Source of the DNA: Fidelibacterota bacterium
GTDB lineage: Bacteria > Fidelibacterota > Fidelibacteria > Fidelibacterales > Fidelibacteraceae
Assembly: GCA_030156395.1 (NCBI GenBank)
Contig: JASGMP010000004.1
Span: 1 to 64,000, forward strand
DNA: 64,000 nucleotides
Reading direction: 5' to 3'
Part shown: positions 8,817 to 18,991 of the stretch, piece after piece
How positions within the stretch are numbered: the first letter of the stretch is position 1
Layout: every line of letters starts with the position of its first letter
Notes under the pieces: generated by a model
Seen by the model: the letters and a program-made list of their open reading frames with translations, nothing else
What the model was told of the DNA's origin: nothing
The model's database searches: none
Translations under genes and position numbers: made by a program

Positions 8817-9725
8817 TTATTCCTGACCATAAAGCCACATCAGCAGGACATCCCCGATACACTGGAGGCTTTCCGGAGCACATTTATCCGGTGTATCTTC
8901 ATGGGTGTGCCAATAATTCTGCCGGGCATTTGGATATTGAAAATCAATAATGTCCACGGTGGGTATACCTCCTTCCGACAGGGGAACATGGTCATCATAG
9001 ACCATCGGGCCGTATTTGGGGATAAATACATCTGCATATCCTGCCTTTTTAGCCGTATCCCAGATCTCTTGTGCCAGTCCGGGTGCAAAATGCAGGGAAT
9101 ACAGTTCATAGAATATCTGCAACTCCGAATCTCCGATCATATCGATCAAAATTCCTTTATGTGGAACCGGTTGCAGGGGATGTTGGCTATAATAGCGGCT
9201 TCCCTGACAAAACTCTTCAGGGTAATCGGGCCGGCCCATATCTTCACCATCCCAAAAAGCGATATCCACACCAATCGTTGGCGGAAATTGGTCAAGAATT
9301 TGGGCAAGATGAATCAGAACAGCCACTCCGCTGGCCCCGTCGTTGGCTCCCGGGATAGGTTCACTCCGGCGAAAACGATCTAAATCGGCCACCGGTCGTG
9401 TGTCAAAATGGGCTGATAACATAACCCTGTCCGGATTATTCGGCTGAAAGCGATATATAACATTGGTGAGATAAACGTCATTGGGCCCGTAGGGATTATA
9501 TCCGGTAAATTCTTGTGTGACAACAGTATCCGCCCATTTTTCACCGGTCTCAATAAGCCATTGAATACAAGTGGTATGCCCCTGGCTTCCCGGATTCCGG
9601 GGCCCCATATCAGTTTGAATCGTAAGGTACGTAAAAGCAAGATTGCCATCAAAGGAGGGCGTGGCTGCAGGTAACAGCGAACAGCTAAACACAAGCCAAA
9701 GCAGGCTTTTCAAAGCGATTTTCAT
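8817..9725 (-). CDS. M28 family peptidase / glutaminyl-cyclase-like, exported
   Basis: The protein has 302 residues with a signal peptide (cleavage near LLPAAT). It shows the metal ligands of the M28 fold: His106 in AHFDTRP, Asp129 in GANDGASG, Glu161 in WDGED, Asp199 in MIGD and His246 in YDDHVPLSEGG. The spacing and the DMGPRNPGS opening match the bacterial/animal-type glutaminyl-peptide cyclotransferase branch. In Bacteroidota periplasmic glutaminyl cyclases cyclise N-terminal Gln of exported proteins, so the placement directly after sprA is suggestive. Aminopeptidase activity is the alternative. Start and stop overlap and adjacency (ATGA with sprA) indicate co-translation. Confidence 0.82.
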   Translation of the reverse strand: MKIALKSLLWLVFSCSLLPAATPSFDGNLAFTYLTIQTDMGPRNPGSQGHTTCIQWLIETGEKWADTVVTQEFTGYNPYGPNDVYLTNVIYRFQPNNPDRVMLSAHFDTRPVADLDRFRRSEPIPGANDGASGVAVLIHLAQILDQFPPTIGVDIAFWDGEDMGRPDYPEEFCQGSRYYSQHPLQPVPHKGILIDMIGDSELQIFYELYSLHFAPGLAQEIWDTAKKAGYADVFIPKYGPMVYDDHVPLSEGGIPTVDIIDFQYPNARQNYWHTHEDTPDKCAPESLQCIGDVLLMWLYGQE

Positions 9726-12700
9726 CCCCGAATCCTTATGTTCACTTTAATCCCGAAATCCCGGGAAATCCGCGTGGGCATTTTACTCTTTGTTTCACTG
9801 TACATAAACCATGCGGCTCCATTAATATTCCGTGAGAACTGATAACTGAGTTCCGGTTGAAAAACCCAACTCTGACGCCGGTCCATCTCGGCAAATTTTT
9901 CTATATCACCTCTTCGCTGCAGTGTTTTCTGATTGCTGTATGTAAAGGTGGCTGAAATGTCCATGGAATTCTGAAGATTCACCTGCTCCATGAAGGGTAG
10001 GGGGATTGATAAACCGCCTTTATGGTTATATGCAAAGGTCAAAGATGCATTATCGGTAAACGTTCTTTTGGTATCTGCTTCCGTATTCCGGATATCCAGG
10101 CTCCGGGTCCACCGGGTTGTGGAACGAAGTCCGTTTTTCAATGCAATGGTCAGTCCAATCAGGGGCTGGTATTCATGGGTATAGGTTGAACTTTTTTCTT
10201 CATTATTTTGATATTGCACCATCTCTTTTCCGGCATATCGGTGCTCCAGTGTAACATTGGTTGTATATTTGCTTAAAAATTTCATGGTATTCAAACCGGT
10301 CCATCTCACAGACCAACCGGGGAGGGGAAAGCCGGCGCGTCCTTCAGTTCCCAGGGGAAAGAAATTCTGTGTAAAAGTTTCAGTGAGATTCACACCGGCT
10401 TCATTAACGGTAGACGACAGGGCAAAATCAAAAGTCGTAGAAATCCGTTTGGTCATCTGGTATCCACTTTGGAGATTCAAATTCCGTGTAATATTTAAAC
10501 CCCGGTAATTCTGTCCCACCTGATCCAGGGCAATGGAATCGCCGGGTGTATCGGAAAATCCATAACGGTATGCCCAGTTCGGGGATTTCTGCTCTGTACT
10601 GTCACCCAGCACCAATCCGTTATGACTCAGGCGACGTGTCTCGGAGGCCCGAATGGATATAGGTGAAAGATTATTGATAAAGCTAAAAAAGAGTTTCGTG
10701 GGAGATAGGTTGAGTGTTTTCTTTTCCTCTTTTTCCGGTTCGCGCTCCTCTGTCTCCTGAGGCCGGGTAGATTGTTGGCGTTGAGGACGTCGTGTTGCAG
10801 GACTTTTGGAGGGTGTAGAAGATCGTCCTTTTTCCGAGAAGATTGAACGAAGGTTCAGGTTCAGACTTCCACTGAGAGATCGGGTATTCCCGACATTGGC
10901 ATAATTTCGGGATAAGGGTTCGTTTTGGGTGAACGTAGAACCGTAGGTAAAGCTGGGCTTCAGCCAGGATGTAAATTCCGGTGAGAAAGTGGCGTTCAGA
11001 CCCTCTGTAATGTTCGTGACTTCGCCCGGGGAAAATTCTTTCAACACATCCAATTTACGAGACAGGTAATCACGGTAGTTTGCATCTGCCGTTCGGTTAT
11101 ATTTCAAGGCGATTTTATCTGTCGGGTTGTAATTCAATGTAAACTGCCGTTTCATGGTCCAGGTATGATTGGGGATTGTCTCGCCGGACCAAGGGGTATT
11201 TTTTGAAATATTCTCCGTCGTGCTGATATCATATTTAATTAAGGATGGTTTCCAATACAGGCGACTTTCATTAAAATGTTTCCCGATCAAGGGCATCCAG
11301 GCAAGGTATGGAATCCCTTTGTCTTTTTGGAGTTGGGCACTGTATGAAACTTTACCCTGATAGGTTTGAGCGCTTTTTTCCTGTGTAAACCGGTCTTTGC
11401 TTAAATTATCTGTCATGGTAAAGCTGAGGGAGGTACGGTCTATTGTCCACCGGGTGAGGAAAAAATCGGATGTGGAATTTTTGTTGAAAGAGGTCTGAAG
11501 ACTTTTCCGGGTAGACGATGTAATTAAACTATCCGGGACATCCGTAAGGAGTATATCACTTCCTGGAGAATATTTGGGCACCTGTTCTGACTCAGAAAAC
11601 GAGAGCGTCAGGGGAATTCTCAGATTCCACTTTTTGGGTAATAGCTCGTGTGTATTGAAAGTATACACCACATCAAGTTGTCTTGAATCGGATAAATTCT
11701 GGGTTCCGCCTTCAAAAGGATTCTTTTGATCTACTTCGTGGAATTCGGCTTCCTGAAATTTAGAATTGACCCGAAACGTGGAAACATCTCCCAGATTCAG
11801 GTTGGCACTTCCCCGGAAGGCCAGTCCTTTCTCCCGTTTGGGATCGCTTACCCGAAGTTCATTTATCCAGATATCTCCCGTATAATAATCCGGCGAATCA
11901 TTGATGACACCAATGATAAACTGGTCAATACGCGCCAGAGAGGGATCCCCAGCAACACGGTAAATCCGGCCGGTAGGATTTTGATTTTCATCCAGTTCAT
12001 GAAATTCCCGGACCTGTCCATCAGCCGAAATATGATAGGAAAGCGTGTCGGGGATTGTGGCTTGATTCAGCAATTTTAATTGTGTTAAGGTTTTAAAATC
12101 CACATTAATCGTATTTCTTTCATCCCAGCCAGCATAGACAGGGGTCACAATTTCATAATAGTCTGTCTCGGATGTGGTTCGCCCCAGGCGCAGGTAAAAA
12201 TCCACCTGCTTTTCATCCAGTGGATGGCGATCATCTCCATGGATAAACATCTTCATTCGGTTGTACAGAATATAGTTTTCACTCTGATACAACTGTTTAC
12301 GGGCAGCTGTCATGTGTTGCGGGGGAAGGTCCAGATGTTTGAGGGCCAGAGACTGTTCTTTTGAACGGATATTGTAAATCCTGTCCAGTTTTCCCTGTAC
12401 ACCATCCGGGGAATAGTATTCCGGGTTGTCGTCGGTATTCACAACCGTGATGGAAAACACATCATCATCTTTTTTAAATTGTGTGGAATCCATGATAGCC
12501 GCAACGCCTTTTTCCTGCCACTCATTTCCCACCAGGCCAATGGAAGCAATTTGCACGCTATCCTGTGAGGTCACACCGGCAAAAATCAGGCGGACAAACT
12601 CAATTTCCGTCATACTGGGATTATTCACCGTTTCCAGTGTATCCGTCAGGGGAATATGGTACAGACGCCACCCGGTTTTGGGGCTTCCGGGTAGGTCCGT

Positions 12701-15700
12701 AAATCGAGTCTCTGTCACATAATAAGGAGAACCGGGATCCTCAAGATCCAGCTCATAAATAAAATAATCATTGGAAACATCCAGACGGCCATTGTTATTG
12801 ATATCTTCCGTATCGGGGATATGCCCCGATTCGTCCTCATTCCCTTCGGTCCCGTTTATCCAGCGATATTCTTCTTTTCCGGGTTCAAATTCGTAATTAT
12901 CCATCATGGGGTCCCAGGTCAGCAAGGCTTCTTCTTCATCCGTCAATCCGTTCAGGCCGATATTTTCACCGTCATCAATGATACCATTGCCCACTACAAA
13001 TCCGGCTTCGGGTTTATCCTCCGTATCCAGCTTTCCGTTTTGTCCCGGTTTCCCATCCATGATATTGGGTGTTATTTTAAGATCCTCAGAAATTTTACCC
13101 AGATCAATCCGCAGCTTTCCCTTTTTTCCCTTCACCCAGATTTCGATATACTTACTTTGGGATTGGTCATAGGCACCAGAGTAAAGGGCTTTCATCATGC
13201 CGCCCCAGGAATTTTCCGGAACCCAGGGGGTCTCATCAGTTATCAGGGAATCGCCCGTAACATTTTCAATATAGGGATCGAGCACCATGGTGAGAACACG
13301 GGTGACATCATTTTGTTTGCTGATACTAACTTCCCGATTGGGCCAGATGCTGTTGGTGGGGACATCGTTATAGGGATTGTACCAAAAAAGGAAACCATTA
13401 TTGGGATATTGGAACTGAAAAAAATCATCCGCCGGCGGGCTTGCCATCCGCCAGCCCCGGCGTTCAACCCCCAGGGAAGTAACCCTCTTTGATCCTTCGA
13501 AATCATCAATATGAGCCACTCCATTCACATCCCCGGTTTCTTTGTTGGAAATTGTATTCGGATTGGGGACAATCTGGGCAATTTCTCCTGAAAGATGAAT
13601 ATAACTGTTCCCACTCGTGTTGATCAAAGGCAATTTGTTCAGGCCCCGTGTCAGCCAATCCAGATCTTTCCGGTATTCCCCGTTGATATCCCAGATCAGA
13701 TTGCGGTAAGGCTCTTCACCTACGCGTACCTGGTCGTCAATTGAGGATTTGTTAAAATACATAAAGGTCCCGCCCAGGAAATTCTGCCCTTTATCTCCAA
13801 AACGATATTCTGCCCGGGTTCCGGCGATGATTTTTTTATCCAGCTGGAAAACCTGGCGGGAATTATAGGAGATATCCAGTTCTGCATTCGGGTTCCTGGC
13901 TACGTCACTTTTCAACACAATCCGGCCGGTAAAATAATCAATTTCATAATCAATGCCCCGCACCAGCTTTACCTGATTGGCTGTAATTTCCTCACTGCCT
14001 TCAATAATCATAAAATCTTTCAATTCAATGACTTCGCTGCGATTACTGTATTTCACTTCGATATAGAATTTGTGTTCCGTGGCATGGGCATTGTTGTTCG
14101 TGGTTGTGTCATACAGGGCTGTGGAGGAAAAATCAGCAGGAAGACTGGGGTTATATTTTCCGTCAAAACATTGGGGATCCCCGGAACAGGCAGCTTCTTC
14201 TGAAGTAAAGGGCCGAATATAGGGAATCATGAGTTCCCCTTCCGTAAGATTGAGAAAATTGGCATTCAAATCGACCTGATCATCATGCTGCCCGAATACC
14301 CCGTTTTCATCTTGTCGGTCCAATCCAAACATCCGGATATAGGACGTGCCGTCCGCATAGCGTTCCTGTGGGGCATTTCCCCCGTCGTAATAAATTTTCA
14401 GCTCAAAACCCTCTTGTTCAATATTACGAGTTCCCAGGTAGTATACATTTTTAAATTCCAAATCCCAGGTGGGATGTTCGGGTCGGGGATTGACGGGTTT
14501 AATCAATTTCAAATTTTTTGGATATTCACCTGTCGCAACCAGATCACCTTCTGTAATCACCGGCTTGGGATCACCGGCCAACTGCGTTGTGTCTCGGTAA
14601 GCTATGGCCAGCACATCCCCTGTATTGACAGATGTCAGCATTTTGAAATATCCCAGGTTTTCATCCAGAGTATAATCTTTCCCCTCTTCCATCCGTTTGA
14701 AATAAAAATTCCGTTCCGCCCATGACTCGTACTGGGTTGTATCCCGCGGATCAACCCAGGCCGTAGCCATAAAAGCCCCTTCTTCCTGGGGCTGAACCTG
14801 CTTATATAGTTCGAATTGTGTAATTCGCCGACGGATCATAAATCGGGCTTGGTCATCCAGGGGATACATGTTTTGTCGGTAGATATCGCTGATATAGAAA
14901 TATTTACGCCGAATATACTCATAATCTTGAATAATAACCGGTTCGCTGTCACTGCCACCACCCCATTTTACTTTCTTATTTTGTCCTTCTTCCACCGACG
15001 CAATGGCAGTCACATCCAGTGGACCAAATTTCATCAGGGCCTTAATGCCATAAAGTCCCGTGGCATTTGCCTGTCCCTTGACAAAATTGGTTCCCGGAAG
15101 AGAGAGTGAAATGTTCCCGGCTTCAATTCTCTGAACAATTTCATCTTCTTTGCCTGTATAGTGAATCCGCAGGGTATTTTCAAAATTAAAATCCCGCTGA
15201 CTGTCCTGATCCACTTTGATACTAACACGGTCACCCACCCGGCCTTCGATGGTAAAATTTTGTTCCTGGTCCATAATAAAGCTGGTGGTTTTTGTCTGCT
15301 GATAGCTGGTGACCTGGTTGGATTGATCCCGTTGGGAGAGCTTTCCCGAAATGCTGATATTTCCGCTGACACGGAGGGAGACCCGCTGACCGGCAATATC
15401 CGCTCCAATGATTTCGATGCTGGTTTCCTGTTTATCTTCCTCTTTCTGATCGAATTTTGAGGCGATTTCCTTTTGCCAGATTTCCCGTGTTTTGGCCACT
15501 TTCATTTTTTCGTAATAACTGTCAAATGTCGCTACAACCGGTTTACGAATCATAATATCATTTTTGGATTCGTATTGTTTAAGAAGCTGGCCGTCTCCGG
15601 TAACCTCGCGGATAACCCGCAAACCGGGAACGGAAACAGGAAACGAATAGCGCAACGGCATATTCGGATTGGGTTTCAGGCGGTCAAGCCCACTCGGTTC

Positions 15701-15850
15701 TGAATAAATAAGTGGCATAATACCAGACGGTTTCCACTCATAGGTGAAACGTATATTTGCATCAGGAGATGGTGATTGGGCCCACAAAACAGATGCGGTG
15801 ATCAGACTGAGGAGGACCCGGGAAATCCGTTTTTTTACCACGATCATCAA
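9722..15850 (-). CDS. sprA: SprA-type outer-membrane translocon protein of type IX secretion
   Basis: The protein has 2042 residues with a signal peptide (ending near VLWAQSP). It is recognised as the SprA/Sov family, the giant barrel that forms the type IX secretion channel in Bacteroidota. Features include repeated SprA-type segments, the central region NGVAHIDDFEGSKRV followed by GWRMASPP, many paired Tyr/Arg-rich beta strands, and a C-terminal barrel portion ending in strand-like KVNIRIRG. A Pro/Arg/Glu-rich linker lies around residues 1665-1705. The length is somewhat below the about 2400 usual for Bacteroidota. It is the second gene after rdgB and is coupled to the M28 peptidase by ATGA. 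The other T9SS core genes (porK/L/M/N, sov partners) are not in this window. Confidence 0.85.
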   Translation of the reverse strand: MMIVVKKRISRVLLSLITASVLWAQSPSPDANIRFTYEWKPSGIMPLIYSEPSGLDRLKPNPNMPLRYSFPVSVPGLRVIREVTGDGQLLKQYESKNDIMIRKPVVATFDSYYEKMKVAKTREIWQKEIASKFDQKEEDKQETSIEIIGADIAGQRVSLRVSGNISISGKLSQRDQSNQVTSYQQTKTTSFIMDQEQNFTIEGRVGDRVSIKVDQDSQRDFNFENTLRIHYTGKEDEIVQRIEAGNISLSLPGTNFVKGQANATGLYGIKALMKFGPLDVTAIASVEEGQNKKVKWGGGSDSEPVIIQDYEYIRRKYFYISDIYRQNMYPLDDQARFMIRRRITQFELYKQVQPQEEGAFMATAWVDPRDTTQYESWAERNFYFKRMEEGKDYTLDENLGYFKMLTSVNTGDVLAIAYRDTTQLAGDPKPVITEGDLVATGEYPKNLKLIKPVNPRPEHPTWDLEFKNVYYLGTRNIEQEGFELKIYYDGGNAPQERYADGTSYIRMFGLDRQDENGVFGQHDDQVDLNANFLNLTEGELMIPYIRPFTSEEAACSGDPQCFDGKYNPSLPADFSSTALYDTTTNNNAHATEHKFYIEVKYSNRSEVIELKDFMIIEGSEEITANQVKLVRGIDYEIDYFTGRIVLKSDVARNPNAELDISYNSRQVFQLDKKIIAGTRAEYRFGDKGQNFLGGTFMYFNKSSIDDQVRVGEEPYRNLIWDINGEYRKDLDWLTRGLNKLPLINTSGNSYIHLSGEIAQIVPNPNTISNKETGDVNGVAHIDDFEGSKRVTSLGVERRGWRMASPPADDFFQFQYPNNGFLFWYNPYNDVPTNSIWPNREVSISKQNDVTRVLTMVLDPYIENVTGDSLITDETPWVPENSWGGMMKALYSGAYDQSQSKYIEIWVKGKKGKLRIDLGKISEDLKITPNIMDGKPGQNGKLDTEDKPEAGFVVGNGIIDDGENIGLNGLTDEEEALLTWDPMMDNYEFEPGKEEYRWINGTEGNEDESGHIPDTEDINNNGRLDVSNDYFIYELDLEDPGSPYYVTETRFTDLPGSPKTGWRLYHIPLTDTLETVNNPSMTEIEFVRLIFAGVTSQDSVQIASIGLVGNEWQEKGVAAIMDSTQFKKDDDVFSITVVNTDDNPEYYSPDGVQGKLDRIYNIRSKEQSLALKHLDLPPQHMTAARKQLYQSENYILYNRMKMFIHGDDRHPLDEKQVDFYLRLGRTTSETDYYEIVTPVYAGWDERNTINVDFKTLTQLKLLNQATIPDTLSYHISADGQVREFHELDENQNPTGRIYRVAGDPSLARIDQFIIGVINDSPDYYTGDIWINELRVSDPKREKGLAFRGSANLNLGDVSTFRVNSKFQEAEFHEVDQKNPFEGGTQNLSDSRQLDVVYTFNTHELLPKKWNLRIPLTLSFSESEQVPKYSPGSDILLTDVPDSLITSSTRKSLQTSFNKNSTSDFFLTRWTIDRTSLSFTMTDNLSKDRFTQEKSAQTYQGKVSYSAQLQKDKGIPYLAWMPLIGKHFNESRLYWKPSLIKYDISTTENISKNTPWSGETIPNHTWTMKRQFTLNYNPTDKIALKYNRTADANYRDYLSRKLDVLKEFSPGEVTNITEGLNATFSPEFTSWLKPSFTYGSTFTQNEPLSRNYANVGNTRSLSGSLNLNLRSIFSEKGRSSTPSKSPATRRPQRQQSTRPQETEEREPEKEEKKTLNLSPTKLFFSFINNLSPISIRASETRRLSHNGLVLGDSTEQKSPNWAYRYGFSDTPGDSIALDQVGQNYRGLNITRNLNLQSGYQMTKRISTTFDFALSSTVNEAGVNLTETFTQNFFPLGTEGRAGFPLPGWSVRWTGLNTMKFLSKYTTNVTLEHRYAGKEMVQYQNNEEKSSTYTHEYQPLIGLTIALKNGLRSTTRWTRSLDIRNTEADTKRTFTDNASLTFAYNHKGGLSIPLPFMEQVNLQNSMDISATFTYSNQKTLQRRGDIEKFAEMDRRQSWVFQPELSYQFSRNINGAAWFMYSETKSKMPTRISRDFGIKVNIRIRG

Positions 15851-15894
15851 TGTCCGGTTTAATTAACGTTCACAACCTGTAACAAATAGTCTGA

Positions 15895-16506
15895 TCACAC
15901 CTCCGTGAGTATATGTTTTTCCCTTAGGGTTTTTATCATTTTCAAAAGGGCTTGGCCGCGGTGACTTACGCTGTTTTTTTCAGGGAGAGACAACTCCGAA
16001 AACGTTTTTCTTAAAGGGGGATAATAAAACACCGGGTCATAGCCAAAACCTCCGCGCCCCCGGATCTCTTCAAGGATGTATCCCTGTACTTCGCCTTCTG
16101 TCGTGATTTGATGTCTGTCATCCAGATACACCATAACTGTACGAAAGCGGGCTTCTCTTTGTTCCTTGGGGATCTGTGACATTTCTTTTAATAACTTTGT
16201 TACGTTATCGGCATAGCTTGCATGGTCTCCAGCATACCGGGAAGATTTTACACCCGGGGCACCACCCAGGGCACGCACTTCAAGTCCGGTATCATCTGCC
16301 AGGACCGGCAATTGGGTATATTGATGGATTTCCCTTGCCTTTTTAAGAGCATTTTCTTCCAGGGTCTCTCCATCTTCGAAAACTTCTGGCAACTCAGGAA
16401 AATCATCGCAGGTCAAAATAGAGACCTGTTCATTTTTCAGGACTCCTTGAAGTTCTGAAATTTTATCTTTGTTGTGTGTAGCAAGTACAAGTTTCATAGT
16501 GCCCAT
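15895..16506 (-). CDS. rdgB: dITP/XTP pyrophosphatase (RdgB/HAM1)
   Basis: The protein has 203 residues. It hydrolyses non-canonical purine triphosphates (ITP, XTP) to monophosphates. Family motifs are the N-terminal LATHNKDKISEL, the EDGETLEENALKKA segment, LADDTGLEV, the APGVKSSRYAG loop, and C-terminal GFGYDPVF and SHRGQAL. The first ATG is at 16506, but an internal ATG at 16497 gives the more usual MKLVLATHNK start. A sigma-70-like promoter lies only about 15 bases upstream, so the leader would be very short, which fits the internal start. This is the first gene of the leftward sprA operon. Confidence 0.93.
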   Translation of the reverse strand: MGTMKLVLATHNKDKISELQGVLKNEQVSILTCDDFPELPEVFEDGETLEENALKKAREIHQYTQLPVLADDTGLEVRALGGAPGVKSSRYAGDHASYADNVTKLLKEMSQIPKEQREARFRTVMVYLDDRHQITTEGEVQGYILEEIRGRGGFGYDPVFYYPPLRKTFSELSLPEKNSVSHRGQALLKMIKTLREKHILTEV

Positions 16507-16521
16507 TTTTAAACAAAGTTA

Positions 16522-16550
16522 AATATACTATGACTTTAAATAGAACTCAA
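16522..16550 (-). promoter_or_regulatory. Predicted sigma-70-type promoter of the rdgB-sprA operon
   Basis: Read on the minus strand there is TTGAGT (16550-16545), a 17-base spacer, and TATATT (16527-16522). It sits exactly in the 48-base gap between the MATE gene stop and rdgB. It would drive rdgB and, with no strong terminator seen, the following sprA cluster. Confidence 0.5.
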
Positions 16551-16554
16551 CACA

Positions 16555-17973
16555 TCACCTGATGAGCCGTGAGTGGGTTTCTTCCAGACGATGGAGCCGG
16601 TACCGCAACCAGATAAAGGCCAGAGAACCGGCCAAAACCGACGAAATCATATTGGAATACCAGATATAATGAAGGGGTTTTTGCAAATAAATGACAAAAA
16701 AGACGGCAAACAGGATGCTGACGAACACAACTCTGAGGGATGTAAGAATCAAGCCGGGAAGACCGCGCCCAAGCCCCTGGAAAACTCTTCCGGAAATGAC
16801 AGAGATCACAATAAACGGATAAACAAAGACCAGCAGACGTGTATACTGGATGGCAATGCTCAGGATTTCATGATTAGAAGTAAATATTCTGTAAAAATAA
16901 GGAGCACCCAGATAAAATAAAACACCAATGATTAAAGCAATAAATATTCCTCGTGATATGGCGTAATACCAGGTCTTCCGGATTTTTTCATACTCACCTG
17001 CACCATAAAACATACCAGTCAGAGTAACCATCCCATTGGCCATAGACATAATCGGTAAATGGAAAACCTGATCCAGGTTCCGGGCAATACCAAAGGCGGC
17101 GACGGCCTCTGTGCCGAAGCGAATCAGCAGACGGTTAAACACCATTCCACCCAGAGACATGATAATCATAGCCATAGATGCAGGAATACCGATGCGAAAA
17201 ATTTCTTTTAGAAGTGAAAAGGAAAAATGGAATTCACTGAACCTGAAGTGGATATAGGATTTTTTGCGTTTGAACAAATAATTAAGAAAGAAGACCGTCA
17301 CAATAAACTGGCTTAAAATAGTGGCCAGGGCTGCTCCCCGAATTCCCAGGTTTAAGGTAAAAATAAAAAGAGGATCCAGCATAACATTCAATAGAGTTCC
17401 GGTGATCTGAAATCGAATGGGAGTTACCGTGTCTCCCTCACCGGATAAAATAGACCGAAAAAAAACGTTCATAATCTGAAAAATAAACCCCAGGACAATG
17501 ATGGAAAAATAGTCCACGGCCAGTGGAATGATTTCCGGTGTGGCCCCCAAAAACTCAAAGATGGAATATCTGAAGAAATAACCTCCAACTGAGATTATTA
17601 CCCCAAAGAAAATTCCCATCAGCACTCCGTGCTCTGCGGAGTTATCCGCATCTCTTTTTGCGTTTGCTCCTAAAAAACGTGAAATCACACTGGTAACCCC
17701 AGATCCCAAGCCAAAGGTGATCCCTATAGCAAAAAAGAGTAGGGGCATGGTAAAACTGAGCGCGGCTATGGCTTCACCACCAAGTCGGCCGACAAACACC
17801 ATATCGATAAGAGTGTATAATGTCTGTACTGCCATTCCAAACATGATGGGTACCGAAAGCTGCCAGAGAGCTCGGTGTGGATTCTTAATGAAGTTACTGA
17901 CTTTATTTTTCTTTTTGTTACTCAGTATGGGCCTTCCATATTTTTTTGCAAAAGTGGTTGAATTTAACATCAT
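16555..17973 (-). CDS. MATE family multidrug/organic cation exporter
   Basis: This 472-residue integral membrane protein has about 12 hydrophobic helices in two homologous halves. The first MatE repeat starts at LWQLSVPIMFGMAVQTLYTLIDMVFVGRLG (residues about 37-66) with the typical ALSFTMP and GLGSGVTSVISRFLGA sequences. The second repeat starts at KEIFRIGIPASMAMI. MATE proteins use H+ or Na+ gradients to export drugs or toxic metabolites. About 30 hydrophilic residues precede the first helix, so a later start is possible; no clear ribosome binding site decides it. It is transcribed divergently from the ParB-fold gene, 85 bases away. Confidence 0.88.
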   Translation of the reverse strand: MMLNSTTFAKKYGRPILSNKKKNKVSNFIKNPHRALWQLSVPIMFGMAVQTLYTLIDMVFVGRLGGEAIAALSFTMPLLFFAIGITFGLGSGVTSVISRFLGANAKRDADNSAEHGVLMGIFFGVIISVGGYFFRYSIFEFLGATPEIIPLAVDYFSIIVLGFIFQIMNVFFRSILSGEGDTVTPIRFQITGTLLNVMLDPLFIFTLNLGIRGAALATILSQFIVTVFFLNYLFKRKKSYIHFRFSEFHFSFSLLKEIFRIGIPASMAMIIMSLGGMVFNRLLIRFGTEAVAAFGIARNLDQVFHLPIMSMANGMVTLTGMFYGAGEYEKIRKTWYYAISRGIFIALIIGVLFYLGAPYFYRIFTSNHEILSIAIQYTRLLVFVYPFIVISVISGRVFQGLGRGLPGLILTSLRVVFVSILFAVFFVIYLQKPLHYIWYSNMISSVLAGSLAFIWLRYRLHRLEETHSRLIR

Positions 17974-18058
17974 TGCACTGTATTTCTCAGAGATTTCCCA
18001 GAAAGTTCCGTTACGTCAGAGTAGACTTTTATGTAAATTCTACAGAAAGGAGGACGGG

Positions 18059-18991
18059 ATGGAATTGATGCACATTCCTTTAGAACAGATCCAAATACAA
18101 AATAGCCATTTTCGGTACAGAACGCATCTGACAGATGAAAAGCTGGCACAAACTATGAAAAATAGCGGCATCTGTGATCCGGTATATCTTTTAATAAGGG
18201 ATAAATCCCCCTCGATTATCGATGGATTTAAACGTATTCACGTGTTATCCGAACACTTTCCGTCTTCTTTTCCCGTACCGGCTGTTACGTTGAAGGAGAA
18301 AGAGCTTACATGGAAAACTCACCTTGCTCTTGTTTTGAACCAAGATACAAGAGGTACACTTCCGTTTATCGAAAAGGTGTGGGCATATCAAATGCTTAAA
18401 AAAAACTATGCCATAAGAGATGATTCAGAAATCTTACGGGCGCTGAACCTTCCGGACCGGCCGGATTATCATAAAATTTACCCGCAATTAACAAGAATTC
18501 CGCAGGAATGGATTCGTTTTTTTACAGATCATCTGGTACCTGGGCGGAGGATTAAAACCATGGTCGAAGCCATCGACTTAAAGTCATGTACATCCCTGCT
18601 CAATGTCGTGCCTGGTTTGAACCGTCTGGAACAGATGATAATTATGCTTTCGGAAATCGAAAAGCGGGAAAAGCTACCTGCCGCAAAAATCCTACAAAAT
18701 CTTTTGATTGACATTCAGGAAGAACCTATCCGTTCGGAAACTCTGTTCCTGCGCCTCCGGGAAATTCGATTCCCACTTCGAAGCAAGTATGAAAAAAAGT
18801 TAGATGACGCGTTGAAAGCATTGCATCCTCCGCCCTTTGTCTCTACACAGTGCGACAAAAACGGGGAGCGGCCAGGGGCAGAAATTTTTGCAAATATTCA
18901 AAGTCCAAAGGACTCCGAAGAATTTTTATCCTGGTTCGAAAAAAAAAAGGACTCCATCAATACACTGCTGAATGAGCGTCTCGAGTTATGA
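18059..18991 (+). CDS. ParB-like (ParB/Srx fold) nuclease-domain protein paired with SPL-like radical SAM
   Basis: The start is fixed by AAGGAGG five bases before the ATG, giving 310 residues. The N-terminal about 90 residues have the ParB-like pattern: IPLEQIQIQNSHFRYR, an EKLAQTMKNSGICDPVYL helix-strand, then IIDGFKRIHVL in the place where ParB proteins have the GERRxRA motif. The rest is helical, with no recognised domain. It lacks a clear CTP-binding C-motif and is therefore not the chromosome-partition ParB. Its stop overlaps the start of the radical SAM gene as ATGA, so the two products very probably work together. The function is unknown; DNA-related activity is inferred from the fold and partner. 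Confidence 0.72.
   Translation: MELMHIPLEQIQIQNSHFRYRTHLTDEKLAQTMKNSGICDPVYLLIRDKSPSIIDGFKRIHVLSEHFPSSFPVPAVTLKEKELTWKTHLALVLNQDTRGTLPFIEKVWAYQMLKKNYAIRDDSEILRALNLPDRPDYHKIYPQLTRIPQEWIRFFTDHLVPGRRIKTMVEAIDLKSCTSLLNVVPGLNRLEQMIIMLSEIEKREKLPAAKILQNLLIDIQEEPIRSETLFLRLREIRFPLRSKYEKKLDDALKALHPPPFVSTQCDKNGERPGAEIFANIQSPKDSEEFLSWFEKKKDSINTLLNERLEL

Noticed and set aside
12821-13492. Plus-strand open frame (223 codons) inside sprA
   Set aside because: It is the reverse reading of repetitive SprA sequence without any recognised motif.
18059-18991. Chromosome-partition ParB acting on the two parS sites
   Set aside because: The GERRxR motif and the usual C-terminal dimer domain are missing and no parA lies next to it; its close partner is a radical SAM gene. 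The true ParB should be elsewhere.
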